A stretch of 11,995 bases of DNA from Planctomycetia bacterium (GCA_005801395.1 SYDV01000178.1:1-11995), one strand, 5' to 3'; numbered from the stretch's first letter, positions 1 to 7,921 are shown. A program made the numbers and translations. Notes: generated by a model from the letters alone, not told the origin.

Positions 1-15
1 AAAAATTTGATTTTC

Positions 16-897
16 TCACACTGGTGCCGCCACGGGATTAACCAGCTGGCCGAAATCAGTCGTTCCTGAAATGGAGCAAGTGACCGTATCGCCTGGGCGT
101 AAGAAACGTGGCGGGGTGCGGTAGCATCCAACTCCTGCTGGAGTTCCAGTGCTTATTAAGTCACCTGGCTCTAAGGTCATGTAGCGACTGATATAGGAGA
201 TCAACGTGGGAATATCATGAATTAAATCTGCCACCAAGGCATCTTGCATGATGATGCCATCTAGGGAGGTGGTTAAACGCAAGGTCGTGGGGTCAGAGAT
301 TTCATCCGCCGTTACTAAATATGGACCACAAGGGAAAAAAGTATCGCAGCCTTTTGCGCGAAAATATTGCACATCGCTTTTCTGCCAGCGGCGACCCGAA
401 ATATCGTTTCCAATGCAATAACCGGCAACGTGTTCAAACGCTGTTGATTTGGATATCGACCGACCACCGCGACCAATGACCACGACCAGTTCGACTTCGT
501 AATCTGGACCACAATCTTCGGAGGGCAAAACTATGGTGTCGCGCGCGCCGCACAGAGCCGTTGTTGGCTTACTAAATAACATCGGTTGTTCGGGCCATGG
601 TTTATTTTGCTCGGTTGCATGCCCGCGATAATTCAAACCAACACAAATAATTTTCCCTGGATCGGTGATTGGTGGACCAAAGCGCACACCATCACTCGTT
701 ATAGCTCCATCCTGCTTTGCTTCTGCATGTCGCGATAATTGTCGTAATAATCGTTCAACATGCCCCCCTGCCAATAAACCACGCATGGTGCGAGGCAAAG
801 TCGCATCGATGACGGAAATCGGGGTAATCCACTTACCATCACCGCTGAGTATCCCAGGGCATTCTTTTCCAACCGAACCATAACTGATCAATCGCAT
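16..897 (-). CDS. Fumarylacetoacetate hydrolase (FAH) family protein
   Basis: This is a 293-residue enzyme of the FAH superfamily, whose members cleave or decarboxylate C-C bonds of beta-diketo or oxo-acid substrates (fumarylpyruvate, acylpyruvates, oxaloacetate, 2-keto-3-deoxy sugar acids) using Mg2+. The FAH fold covers about residues 80-290. GLNYRGHATE (87-96) carries the His-Glu pair H93/E96. DYEVEL (132-137) gives metal ligands E134 and E136, and GNDISGR (163-169) gives D165. ISTGTPAGVG (248-257) is the family's late glycine loop. The N-terminus MRLISYG matches the usual family start. I therefore prefer ATG at 897 over the GTG at 981, whose extra 28 residues look nothing like the family and have no ribosome site. 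Neither start has a clear Shine-Dalgarno. It is the last gene of a possible three-gene minus-strand run, and its neighbours do not reveal the substrate. Family certain, exact reaction unknown. Confidence 0.93.
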   Translation of the reverse strand: MRLISYGSVGKECPGILSGDGKWITPISVIDATLPRTMRGLLAGGHVERLLRQLSRHAEAKQDGAITSDGVRFGPPITDPGKIICVGLNYRGHATEQNKPWPEQPMLFSKPTTALCGARDTIVLPSEDCGPDYEVELVVVIGRGGRSISKSTAFEHVAGYCIGNDISGRRWQKSDVQYFRAKGCDTFFPCGPYLVTADEISDPTTLRLTTSLDGIIMQDALVADLIHDIPTLISYISRYMTLEPGDLISTGTPAGVGCYRTPPRFLRPGDTVTCSISGTTDFGQLVNPVAAPV

Positions 898-1000
898 AGC
901 GGCACAGTGTTTTACTTGAGCACGGCGGTTCAACTCTCGGTGTGTGGCGGAATTATGCGTGCACCAATCGCTGAGACGCACCTTGAACTATGCCAGCGCG

Positions 1001-1522
1001 TTATTCGGGCTTCGGCACCACGGCAGGTTCACTTGCTGTCGAACTTGGAATTTGTTGCGGAATGCGCTGAGCCCACACTGCTGGGCTTAATGTTTCAATC
1101 GTCAGCGCGCTCGTCACGACGTATGCCAATGGTGGGATCGCTTCGGTCGCAAATTGCCCCTCTCCGCCATACGAATCACCAACGGCGACTCCGTCGTACG
1201 GACGATCACTCCAAATAATAACGGTGTCAGCCGGGGCATCTGCGGCAGGTTGTTTATAACGATAAATACCGGCTCCGCGAATCGCGGTACTCGTCACTGG
1301 CAAGCGTGCTTGATGCAGAATTTCCTTAATCGTTGCTGGCCACGCGCCGCGTTCTTCACGATAGCTTTTAATGGCCTCCACAAATTGTGCTAATCGCGTC
1401 AACGATAATTGACGTTGAACAGCGGGGCGCGCTTGAGCCTTATTCATTTCTCGATTCACCAGCAAAGCACCGCCAGCGACGATCGCTAACAAAATAATCG
1501 CCATGATCGTTGCTTTATTCAT
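1001..1522 (-). CDS. Small single-helix membrane protein with pseudopilin-like region
   Basis: This is a 173-residue protein that I cannot name. One hydrophobic helix occupies residues 5-22, directly after the start. It is followed by an amphipathic stretch, LTRLAQFVEAIKSYREERGAWP (41-62), that resembles the helix and 'rg.yP' turn of type II secretion and type IV pseudopilins. Next is a beta-rich part with IYRYK (86-90) and VIIWSDRPYDG (101-111), resembling the pilin 'Y.lwS.GpDG' segment. The prepilin peptidase signature (G followed by FTLIE) is absent, so it would be a membrane-anchored relative, not a processed pilin. The C-terminal 25 residues are rich in Ser and Pro. It starts 42 bp after the upstream gene and ends 103 bp before the preferred FAH start. 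The pilin relation is inferred from pattern only. Confidence 0.7.
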   Translation of the reverse strand: MNKATIMAIILLAIVAGGALLVNREMNKAQARPAVQRQLSLTRLAQFVEAIKSYREERGAWPATIKEILHQARLPVTSTAIRGAGIYRYKQPAADAPADTVIIWSDRPYDGVAVGDSYGGEGQFATEAIPPLAYVVTSALTIETLSPAVWAQRIPQQIPSSTASEPAVVPKPE

Positions 1523-1564
1523 GTCACTCTACCGTCAATTTTCATAGGCCGTTAACCACACGAA

Positions 1565-2335
1565 TTAGGAGCGGTAATATCCCGAACCAAACGTCAATTT
1601 TCCTGTGTCATCGTTTAGCACACAACGTTGATCGCTAATATCTTTTCCGGTCCAGGTACCACTGTCATAAGTTAAACGTAAACCAGACTGAACGACGGTG
1701 GGAACACCCATGGTGCTCTGATCCAATAAGCATTTACGATGCACACCACCCCATAAATCAGCGATTACCTTGCGCCCAGCTTTGACTAATTCTAAATTGC
1801 GTGTCCATCCATGCTCAAATAGTCCATGACGCAAACGAGCTGCCAAGCGTGGATCAATAACCGTTTTGCGCCATTCTAAATCCGCCGGACGACGAGATAA
1901 AAACCACGCTAATAACGCGTCAATTTGCGTATCGCTTAATCCGCCGAAATAAGCAGCGTCGTTATCGATCACTTCTAACCAGGGCGCACCATTTGCTTCT
2001 GCCCAAGTAATTAAACTGCGATCAACTGGTGGTTTGCCTAATGATGGATCAACCGCAACAAATACTAAAGCGCCACTCGCAACGCCTTCAGTCTGAATAA
2101 TTCTACTGCTAGCAAATAATTCTGGTAAATTAACATCAACTCGCGTGCCTTCGCGAATGCGTTCTAATTGCGGTTGCGATCCTTCGACTTGTAACCATCC
2201 GGTAGACCAACCTTGCACTTCAATAAAATGCAGGGCGTCGTGCGTGCTCATATGCGTTAAACCAACCACGCGTGACGCGCTTCGAGCGTGAGCCGGATAT
2301 CCGATCGTGGTCATAGACCAATTGAGCAAAGCCAT
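1565..2335 (-). CDS. Hypothetical protein, 256 residues
   Basis: I do not recognise this protein. It has no transmembrane helix or clear signal peptide. The middle is mixed alpha/beta with several Trp-rich strands (VQGWSTGWLQVEG, 40-52). The stretch LSDTQIDALLAWFLSRRPADL (133-153) is clearly helical, and the C-terminus has the repeated beta-type pattern WTGKD...CVLNDDTGKLTFGSGYY. The start is uncertain. ATG at 2335, 2314 or 2251 are all in frame and none has a convincing Shine-Dalgarno; starting at 2251 would give 228 residues beginning MSTHDALHF. It is the first gene of the minus-strand run down to the FAH gene, 42 bp before the pseudopilin-like gene, and is divergent from hemW across a 171-bp gap. 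Confidence 0.72.
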   Translation of the reverse strand: MALLNWSMTTIGYPAHARSASRVVGLTHMSTHDALHFIEVQGWSTGWLQVEGSQPQLERIREGTRVDVNLPELFASSRIIQTEGVASGALVFVAVDPSLGKPPVDRSLITWAEANGAPWLEVIDNDAAYFGGLSDTQIDALLAWFLSRRPADLEWRKTVIDPRLAARLRHGLFEHGWTRNLELVKAGRKVIADLWGGVHRKCLLDQSTMGVPTVVQSGLRLTYDSGTWTGKDISDQRCVLNDDTGKLTFGSGYYRS

Positions 2336-2506
2336 GCAAGTCCAATGGAGTGGTTGGGGTGCTTGGTACAGCTTAGATAGCCAAACGCACGGAACAACCG
2401 CAGGCTAGCGGAGCCCCTCTGTCGACTTCATAAATGACCCAAGGCAACTTTCAGGATAGCGAAAGACCCCATTGTGCCCGAACCGTGGTGGCCTTGACTA
2501 TCAACG

Positions 2507-3640
2507 ATGCCTCGGCCCCCTGCTTCACAGCCTAAACACTTGTACCTGCACGTTCCCTACTGCGTGCATAAATGTCCGTATTGCGATTTTAATTCGATCG
2601 CTGGGCGAGACGCCGAACATGCGGCGTATGTCGACGCTTTACTGAGCGAAGTGCGATCTTTACCGCGAGGTCCTTATGACACCGTGTTCATCGGCGGAGG
2701 CACGCCGACCATCTTAGCCCCCGCTTTATTAGAACGGTTAATGATCGGACTCGCTGAACACCTACGGTTGAACGACAACTACGAATGGACCTGCGAGGCG
2801 AATCCTGGGTCCGCCGATGCCACCCGCTTTGCCATATTGGCGGCACACGGAGTAAACCGCTTATCATTGGGCGTTCAGTCAACCCATGATCACCACCTGC
2901 GATTTTTAGGTCGTGTACATTCTTCATTAGAAGCCGAGCAAGCCATCGCGCTAGCACGCGCAGCGGTGCCACGAGTTTCTGCCGATCTCATCATGGGGCT
3001 GCCGCAACAAACGGCGGATGAATTACGCCGCGACTTAGAATTATATCGTCGTCATGATTTACACCATGCCTCGGTTTATCATTTAACCTATGAAAGCGGC
3101 ACCGAATTTCACGCCCGCCGTTCACGTGGTGAATTAACCGATATTGATCCAACGATAAGTCGTGAATTATTCGACTTGGTTTGGAATGGCTTAGAAAACC
3201 TCAATCTACATATGTATGAAACAAGTAATTTTTCATACCCAGGACAAGAATCGCGTCATAATTTGGCTTATTGGTATGGACGTGATTATTATGCTGCCGG
3301 CGCAGGCGCGGTCAGCTGCATAGCTGGTGTACGACAAACACGCGAAAAACACCCCGCCGCATATATTACCCGCATCCAAACAGGCGGCGACGCAACCTGG
3401 CGCAGCGAAACCTTGGATGCCAAGGTCTTACTAACCGAAACATGGATGTTGGGCTTGCGCTTAACTACTGGAGTCTCGCTGTCGCAACTGGCTCAGATGG
3501 GCGACCCAGAACATCGTTGGCGATCACGAGCCCAGGCATTAATCGACGCCGGATTATTAGAAGAACACCAGCAGCATTTACGCCTAACGCGTGCCGGCCG
3601 CCCAGTACAAGATGAAGTTACGATCTATTTAATACCATGA
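2507..3640 (+). CDS. hemW: HemW-type heme chaperone, radical SAM (coproporphyrinogen III oxidase-like)
   Basis: This 377-residue protein is nearly the length of E. coli HemW (about 378). HemW proteins bind a 4Fe-4S cluster and heme and insert heme into respiratory enzymes; they were long misnamed oxygen-independent coproporphyrinogen III oxidases. The CX3CX2C cluster motif is C19-C23-C26, followed by DF as in HemW. True HemN has a fourth cysteine (CX3CX2CXC), which is absent here. GGGTPT (63-68), EANPG (97-101) and NRLSLGVQS (117-125) are SAM-binding and barrel motifs. HNLAYW (251-256) is the HemW-specific HNxxYW signature. The C-terminal domain is helical and winged-helix-like. The start at 2507 fits the family, but no Shine-Dalgarno precedes it. 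The stop lies 17 bp from the convergent gene at 3658. No heme biosynthesis gene is nearby. Confidence 0.95.
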   Translation: MPRPPASQPKHLYLHVPYCVHKCPYCDFNSIAGRDAEHAAYVDALLSEVRSLPRGPYDTVFIGGGTPTILAPALLERLMIGLAEHLRLNDNYEWTCEANPGSADATRFAILAAHGVNRLSLGVQSTHDHHLRFLGRVHSSLEAEQAIALARAAVPRVSADLIMGLPQQTADELRRDLELYRRHDLHHASVYHLTYESGTEFHARRSRGELTDIDPTISRELFDLVWNGLENLNLHMYETSNFSYPGQESRHNLAYWYGRDYYAAGAGAVSCIAGVRQTREKHPAAYITRIQTGGDATWRSETLDAKVLLTETWMLGLRLTTGVSLSQLAQMGDPEHRWRSRAQALIDAGLLEEHQQHLRLTRAGRPVQDEVTIYLIP

Positions 3641-3657
3641 TTCTACGACGAATTATT

Positions 3658-4488
3658 TCAACGAGACGATGACGGATCTGGAAAATCACCAATACGACTA
3701 GTGCACGCCTGCATAATATCCATGGCAGTAGGCTCATCCATTAATCCAATGGCTAAATGGACCCACACATAATACATGGCAAATGCCATCGCTGGAATGC
3801 GGCACATATCTTGCCATTCCGGCCCAATCGTACTGACATCTGTTTCCATCGCACGAATGGAATCACGCAATTCAAAAACCGCTGCTTGATCGGGAGTCGA
3901 TGCTCGATTGGTGAGCGCTATGACGATGGCCGCTTCAAGCAGCGATGTGGCAGAAAAAAAATCACCATCCGTTAGTGGTAATGCTAATCGCCCCGTCGTC
4001 GCCCCAAATGCAGCGATTATTTCAGCAGCCCAGGCAGTCGTTTCGGCTGGCGGTTCCTTGCCAATTGGCCAGGGCGAATCGTCACACTCACCTGCACACT
4101 CGCCCCAACACTCTTTAACCACAGTTAAGGCTTCAACACGGGTTAAGAAAGACGTGCGCACATGCGCTGCGGCGTAAAATAGTAAGTATAACTGCAACTC
4201 ACTAACCACATCACGCACGGTATCTGCCAATGCATCGCGCAAGGCGTGAGCAATTTCGTCGACCGCTTCCAATTCATCCAATTCACGCTCTGGAGCACCG
4301 ACCGCAACCGTAAGTCCACGCAAATTGCGACAGGTGTTAATCGCTTGACGCTGAATAAATGCAACCCAACGAGCTTGATCCGGAGTTTCATCCAAGGCAT
4401 CGCCGGCAGCCGCCATCGCCGCGACTTCGAAGTGATTCTTCACTTCATTAAGCCAGGCTTCCGTCGTCTGTGGTATGGGCGTCGACAT
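3658..4488 (-). CDS. Hypothetical helical protein with CX3CX3C cysteine cluster
   Basis: This is a 276-residue protein that I do not recognise. It is predicted largely alpha-helical and soluble, with many Ala, Glu and Asp residues. Its most distinct feature is ECWGECAGECDD, giving C127, C131 and C135 in a CX3CX3C pattern that could bind metal or form disulfides. A moderately hydrophobic helix, MAFAMYYVWVHLAIGLM (about 234-250), lies near the C-terminus. I chose ATG at 4488 (MSTPIPQTTEAWLNEV). An in-frame GTG at 4545 would add 19 residues but overlaps the CAAGTGA repeat region and has no better ribosome site. It lies 109 bp downstream of the FHA-GAF-cyclase gene on the same strand, so it could be co-transcribed with that gene and the kinase. 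It converges on hemW, with 17 bp between the stops. Confidence 0.75.
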   Translation of the reverse strand: MSTPIPQTTEAWLNEVKNHFEVAAMAAAGDALDETPDQARWVAFIQRQAINTCRNLRGLTVAVGAPERELDELEAVDEIAHALRDALADTVRDVVSELQLYLLFYAAAHVRTSFLTRVEALTVVKECWGECAGECDDSPWPIGKEPPAETTAWAAEIIAAFGATTGRLALPLTDGDFFSATSLLEAAIVIALTNRASTPDQAAVFELRDSIRAMETDVSTIGPEWQDMCRIPAMAFAMYYVWVHLAIGLMDEPTAMDIMQACTSRIGDFPDPSSSR

Positions 4489-4552
4489 GGTGTGGGTGGA
4501 CACTTTCACGACGAATGTGCCGCTGCCAAGTGAATCTCTCGGCACCTATCTT

Positions 4553-4590
4553 TACTTCACTTGCTTCACTTGTTTTGCATCACTTGCTGA
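4553..4590. repeat. Short direct repeats CTTCACTTG with extra CACTTG copies
   Basis: CTTCACTTG occurs twice back to back (4555-4563 and 4564-4572), and TCACTTG recurs at 4580-4586. Read on the minus strand these are three CAAGTGA heptamers upstream of the cysteine-cluster gene. A fourth copy lies in the opposite orientation at 4527-4533, forming an inverted pair with 4557-4563. The cluster sits between the cyclase stop and the downstream start, where an operator or RNA structure could lie. It may also be chance in a short AT-rich spacer. Confidence 0.5.
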
Positions 4591-4597
4591 CGGCTAT

Positions 4598-6508
4598 TCA
4601 ATCAACTTTCAAAGCTTCGACCGAGGTACGAGTCATCTCACTCCACGAACGCGTACAAACAATCGGATCTCCCGAAATCAATCCCGACAATGACACATCT
4701 GTTAAGCGTATTTGACTTCTCGTTAATGTGCCATCGCCTTGTTGTGCGGGCAAGACTTGAATCATTTCCGCACGCCCAAAGTTTGCATTTGGCCAGCTAA
4801 TCATCGCACTTACTAAATCCGATGAAACGACATCTACGTCCGAAGGGTGCAGCAAAATAAAGGTCTGATCACCTAAACGACGAACTAGATAGACATCCTT
4901 TCCGTTCAACTGCAATGGTAGATGCAAAACAATTTCGCCGTTGGAAATTCGCAATCCCCGAACACTAAATACCGTCACTGGCTCGGTTTTATTTTTAACG
5001 CGCAATGGTGGCATCGCCACGCCATAACCGTGTCCATTGATCGCATCCCATGTGGCCTTACTCGCCAACACGTGACCGCGACCAGCATTGGACTCCAATC
5101 GCTGAGCCGTATTCACGGTGTCGCCGAGTACGGTATATTCCTTACGTTCTTCCGTTCCGATATTACCCGCAACGACCGCTCCGGAATTAACCCCGATACC
5201 CATAGATAACATCGACTGTCCATCACGTGCCTGTAAACTATTAAATCCAACCAAAGCGTTTTGCATAGCTAAAGCAGCCGCAATTCCGTTACTTGCCGCA
5301 TCACCTTTATCAATTGGTACGCCCCACACCGCCATGATGGCGTCGCCCATGAATTTATCGACCGAACCACTATTATTGGTAATGCACGGCACCATGCGAT
5401 TAAAATAGGCATTCATCATCGCAACGACGCGTTCTGGAGTCAAACTTTCAGACATTCGCGTAAAACCAATAACATCGCTAAATAAAATCGTCGCCTTATA
5501 AGTGCTGCCGCCCATTGCCATCGCGACATTACCGGTCTTAACTTGATCAGCCAGAGCGCCGGGCAGATAACGAATTAAGTTATTACGTTGGATCGTTTCA
5601 TGTTCTACGTCCGCCAGCAATTTAGCATTATGCACAGCGATGGCTGCTTGCTGACAAATGGCAACGGCCAATCCCAAGTCATCGCGGTTGAATACGCGTT
5701 TGCTGTCTGGGGTATCAATTTGTAATAACCCTAAAATTTGCTCATTAACCATTAAAGGTATCGTCATCGCACTGCGAATACGCAACGAAACGATGGACAT
5801 TCCTTGATCAAAATCACCTGAGTTTTGATCGTTGAATAAAAATGCCGAACGCGACTCCAATGCTTTTTTACAAATAGTCGTCGATACACTTAAGTTTTCG
5901 GTGACACCCTTATGGCGGCTACGCATAGCCTTCGCCTTGAGGTCGCCTACCGTTTCACCCAACATCAAAAATCCGCGATCAGCTTGCGGGAAAACCTCGA
6001 ATAATTTTTCCAAAATACGCGCAAACACGGCATCCATATTTTGAATGTTCACCAATGCTTTCGACACATCCATAATCGCGCTTAAACGTTGAGCGAGCAT
6101 CACCGGATCCATGCTGATCGGCTGACTTTCACTCACCTTCATGACAATGGATTGACTTAAATCTGTGTCATGTTCTTTGAAACCAAAAATAGAACTGGAA
6201 TGCGCGTCACTCGCAATGCGATGATGTTGTATACGAATTCGCGTTTCGCCTAAACGCACCACATCACCTTCTTTAGCGACAACCATTCCCTGCATGCGTT
6301 GATCATTTAGGTACGTGCCATTCGATGATCCATTATCGCCGACCTTTAAAGTCGCCCCATCCCAATCAAAGCGAGCGTGTTGACGACTGGCATTGGCATC
6401 CGGTACTTCAAGCGAACATTCGGGACTACGACCACCGATTAACGATTTATTAACTGGCACGACCTCGCCAGCTCTAGCACCAGTTAAAAAAACCAGCTCG
6501 AACATCAT
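4598..6508 (-). CDS. FHA-GAF class III adenylate cyclase
   Basis: This 636-residue cytoplasmic signalling protein is predicted to make cAMP from ATP. The FHA domain spans about 3-95 and has GGRS (25-28), SRQHA (41-45) and NGSSNGT (59-65), the standard phosphothreonine-binding loops. A GAF domain spans about 150-300. The class III cyclase domain spans about 335-517. Metal-binding aspartates are D345 (FSDVIGFT) and D389 (DKFMGDA), the substrate lysine is K385, and the transition-state pair is N466/R470 (GDTVNTAQR). The adenine-selecting position is T459 (EYTVLG), as in class IIIb cyclases, some of which respond to bicarbonate. All catalytic residues are present. The last 115 residues are an unrecognised tail. 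I chose ATG 6508; an upstream in-frame TTG at 6544 would add 12 residues and overlap a hairpin. AGGTA lies about 12 nt upstream of 6508. The kinase gene just upstream suggests phosphorylation-dependent control. Confidence 0.92.
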   Translation of the reverse strand: MMFELVFLTGARAGEVVPVNKSLIGGRSPECSLEVPDANASRQHARFDWDGATLKVGDNGSSNGTYLNDQRMQGMVVAKEGDVVRLGETRIRIQHHRIASDAHSSSIFGFKEHDTDLSQSIVMKVSESQPISMDPVMLAQRLSAIMDVSKALVNIQNMDAVFARILEKLFEVFPQADRGFLMLGETVGDLKAKAMRSRHKGVTENLSVSTTICKKALESRSAFLFNDQNSGDFDQGMSIVSLRIRSAMTIPLMVNEQILGLLQIDTPDSKRVFNRDDLGLAVAICQQAAIAVHNAKLLADVEHETIQRNNLIRYLPGALADQVKTGNVAMAMGGSTYKATILFSDVIGFTRMSESLTPERVVAMMNAYFNRMVPCITNNSGSVDKFMGDAIMAVWGVPIDKGDAASNGIAAALAMQNALVGFNSLQARDGQSMLSMGIGVNSGAVVAGNIGTEERKEYTVLGDTVNTAQRLESNAGRGHVLASKATWDAINGHGYGVAMPPLRVKNKTEPVTVFSVRGLRISNGEIVLHLPLQLNGKDVYLVRRLGDQTFILLHPSDVDVVSSDLVSAMISWPNANFGRAEMIQVLPAQQGDGTLTRSQIRLTDVSLSGLISGDPIVCTRSWSEMTRTSVEALKVD

Positions 6509-6544
6509 GTTTTCAAGCTTACCTATGGCAGCCGGCAACAGCAA

Positions 6545-6581
6545 CCCCCGAAACGCTTTGTCGGGGGCAAATAGTCGGGGG
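6545..6581 (-). promoter_or_regulatory. Hairpin with duplicated GC arm between kinase and cyclase genes
   Basis: CCCCCGA (6545-6551) pairs perfectly with TCGGGGG (6561-6567), giving a 7-bp GC-rich stem with a 9-nt loop. A second TCGGGGG at 6575-6581 can pair with the same partner instead, so two mutually exclusive stems are possible. The element lies in the 113-bp spacer between the kinase stop and the cyclase start on the shared strand. No U-run follows the stem in the minus-strand transcript, so it is not a classical terminator. An effect on RNA processing or on cyclase translation is inference. Confidence 0.45.
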
Positions 6582-6621
6582 TAACTTCAGACCAAATGGT
6601 GGGGAGAAAACGGCAGCTAGG

Positions 6622-7875
6622 TTATTTGCTGCTAATCATCCACAGGGCAAAGCAGGCCGCAGCGCCAATCCATCCAACTGCTGCCATCGATATCCAGAAA
6701 ATAATGATAGCGCGCTTACCATCGAGGTCGTTTTGCAGGGTTGAAATCCGTTGTTTCTCGGCAGAAATGACATTCAAAATCTGACTACGTGAGGACGGGA
6801 TGTGGCCATCTTTGTGCGCGACATCCAGACGCAACAACTCCATATCTTTGATCACTTCATCCGGCGTTTGGTAACGATCGATCGGCTGCTTCGCCGTGAA
6901 CTTTCCCAACATCCGAATAAGATCTTTCGGCAGGTCTTTGCGCAAATCATCCAGGCGCGGGGGCTCCGTTTCAATGTGAGCGCGCATAACCTTACTGCAT
7001 GAACCTTGGAATAAGGTCTTTGCCGTCAGCATGTGAAAGAGCGACGCGCCTAATGAGTAAATATCACTGCGTACATCCAGATTACGTTCGCCACGCGCTT
7101 GCTCTGGTGAAATATAATCCGGCGTGCCGATGGTGGTGCCTTCCTGCAATAATTCAGAATCCCACACCGACTGAATAAATCCAAAATCGCCCAGTTTCAC
7201 CGTTCCATCTTTAGTCACCATGATATTGGCCGGTTTAATATCGCGATGTACGATATTGTGATTAGCCAAGTATTTGAGTGCTTGGCATACTTGCATGCAA
7301 ATATCGATGACTTTTTCGACTGGTAACGCTCCCTCATGACGAATGAGGTCTTCTACCGTCACGCCATCAATGAATTCCATCGAGAAATAATATTTCCCTT
7401 GGTATTTATTAACGTCGTAAACTTGAATGAGGTTTTGATGATTGAGCTTACCAGCGGCACGCGCTTCCAATAAAAAACGTTTTCGAAATTCCTCGTCGTC
7501 CGCCCATTTGCTATGTAGAATTTTCAGCGCAACCGTGCGATGCATCGTCAACTGTTCGGCGAGGTACACCTCACCCATGCCGCCCTCACCAATGCGACGA
7601 AGTAATTTATAGCCGCCAATCTGTTTATTGACCAACATCCCACCTTCGCTTTTTGCACGCTCATCGCGCACAATTCGACGTAGGGCTTTGGTCAAACGTT
7701 CGGCGGTCGTATTGTCGATCGTGCCTTCAGAAATCAGAACATCTGCCAGCGGTTTTTTCGATTCACGCACATGATCCATGGCCGCATCGAATTGATCTGG
7801 CGTAATAAGACGACCCTCAATGGCCAATTGGCCATAGCGGAAATCTTCGTCTAACTCGGCTCCATTTGTCACCAC
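6622..7875 (-). CDS. Hanks-type Ser/Thr protein kinase, C-terminal membrane anchor
   Basis: This 417-residue kinase is predicted to phosphorylate Ser/Thr residues in the cytoplasm while tethered to the membrane. Residues 10-65 (YGQLAIEGRLITPDQFDAA...ISEGTID) resemble the small helical N-terminal domain of GspE/MshE-type ATPases. The kinase domain covers about 89-345: glycine loop GEGGMGEVY (96-104), ATP lysine K118 (VALK), alpha-C glutamate E138, catalytic HRDIKPAN (D212, K214, N217), DFG (230-232) and TPDYISPEQA (251-260). All catalytic residues are intact. A short coiled-coil-like linker (about 372-388) precedes one hydrophobic helix at 389-413. Only four residues follow it, so there is no external sensor domain. 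The start is GTG at 7875 (or the adjacent GTG at 7872), preceded by GAGGGTGG, the better ribosome sites in this window. The FHA-cyclase downstream is the obvious candidate partner. Confidence 0.94.
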   Translation of the reverse strand: MVTNGAELDEDFRYGQLAIEGRLITPDQFDAAMDHVRESKKPLADVLISEGTIDNTTAERLTKALRRIVRDERAKSEGGMLVNKQIGGYKLLRRIGEGGMGEVYLAEQLTMHRTVALKILHSKWADDEEFRKRFLLEARAAGKLNHQNLIQVYDVNKYQGKYYFSMEFIDGVTVEDLIRHEGALPVEKVIDICMQVCQALKYLANHNIVHRDIKPANIMVTKDGTVKLGDFGFIQSVWDSELLQEGTTIGTPDYISPEQARGERNLDVRSDIYSLGASLFHMLTAKTLFQGSCSKVMRAHIETEPPRLDDLRKDLPKDLIRMLGKFTAKQPIDRYQTPDEVIKDMELLRLDVAHKDGHIPSSRSQILNVISAEKQRISTLQNDLDGKRAIIIFWISMAAVGWIGAAACFALWMISSK

Positions 7876-7921
7876 TCGTCCACCCTCGGCTATTCCGTAA
7901 ATTGTCTCTCTGTCAGATTAC

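Noticed and set aside
1..15. Terminator after the FAH gene at the left edge
   Set aside because: Only a weak A/T-rich pairing is visible and the window ends before a structure can be judged.
897..981. GTG start at 981 for the FAH-family gene
   Set aside because: The 28 added residues are not family-like, and MRLISYG at 897 is the standard beginning of these proteins.
2336..2506. Promoters in the gap divergent to hemW
   Set aside because: Candidates such as TTGTGC with a weak -10 (GACTAT) match only about half the consensus; nothing convincing in either direction.
4604..4900. PilZ domain at the cyclase C-terminus
   Set aside because: A D.S..G-like motif exists, but the required RxxxR is not at the expected distance before it.
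6563..6604. G-quadruplex on the plus strand
   Set aside because: Only three long G runs with unequal long loops are present, which does not meet the usual four-run pattern.
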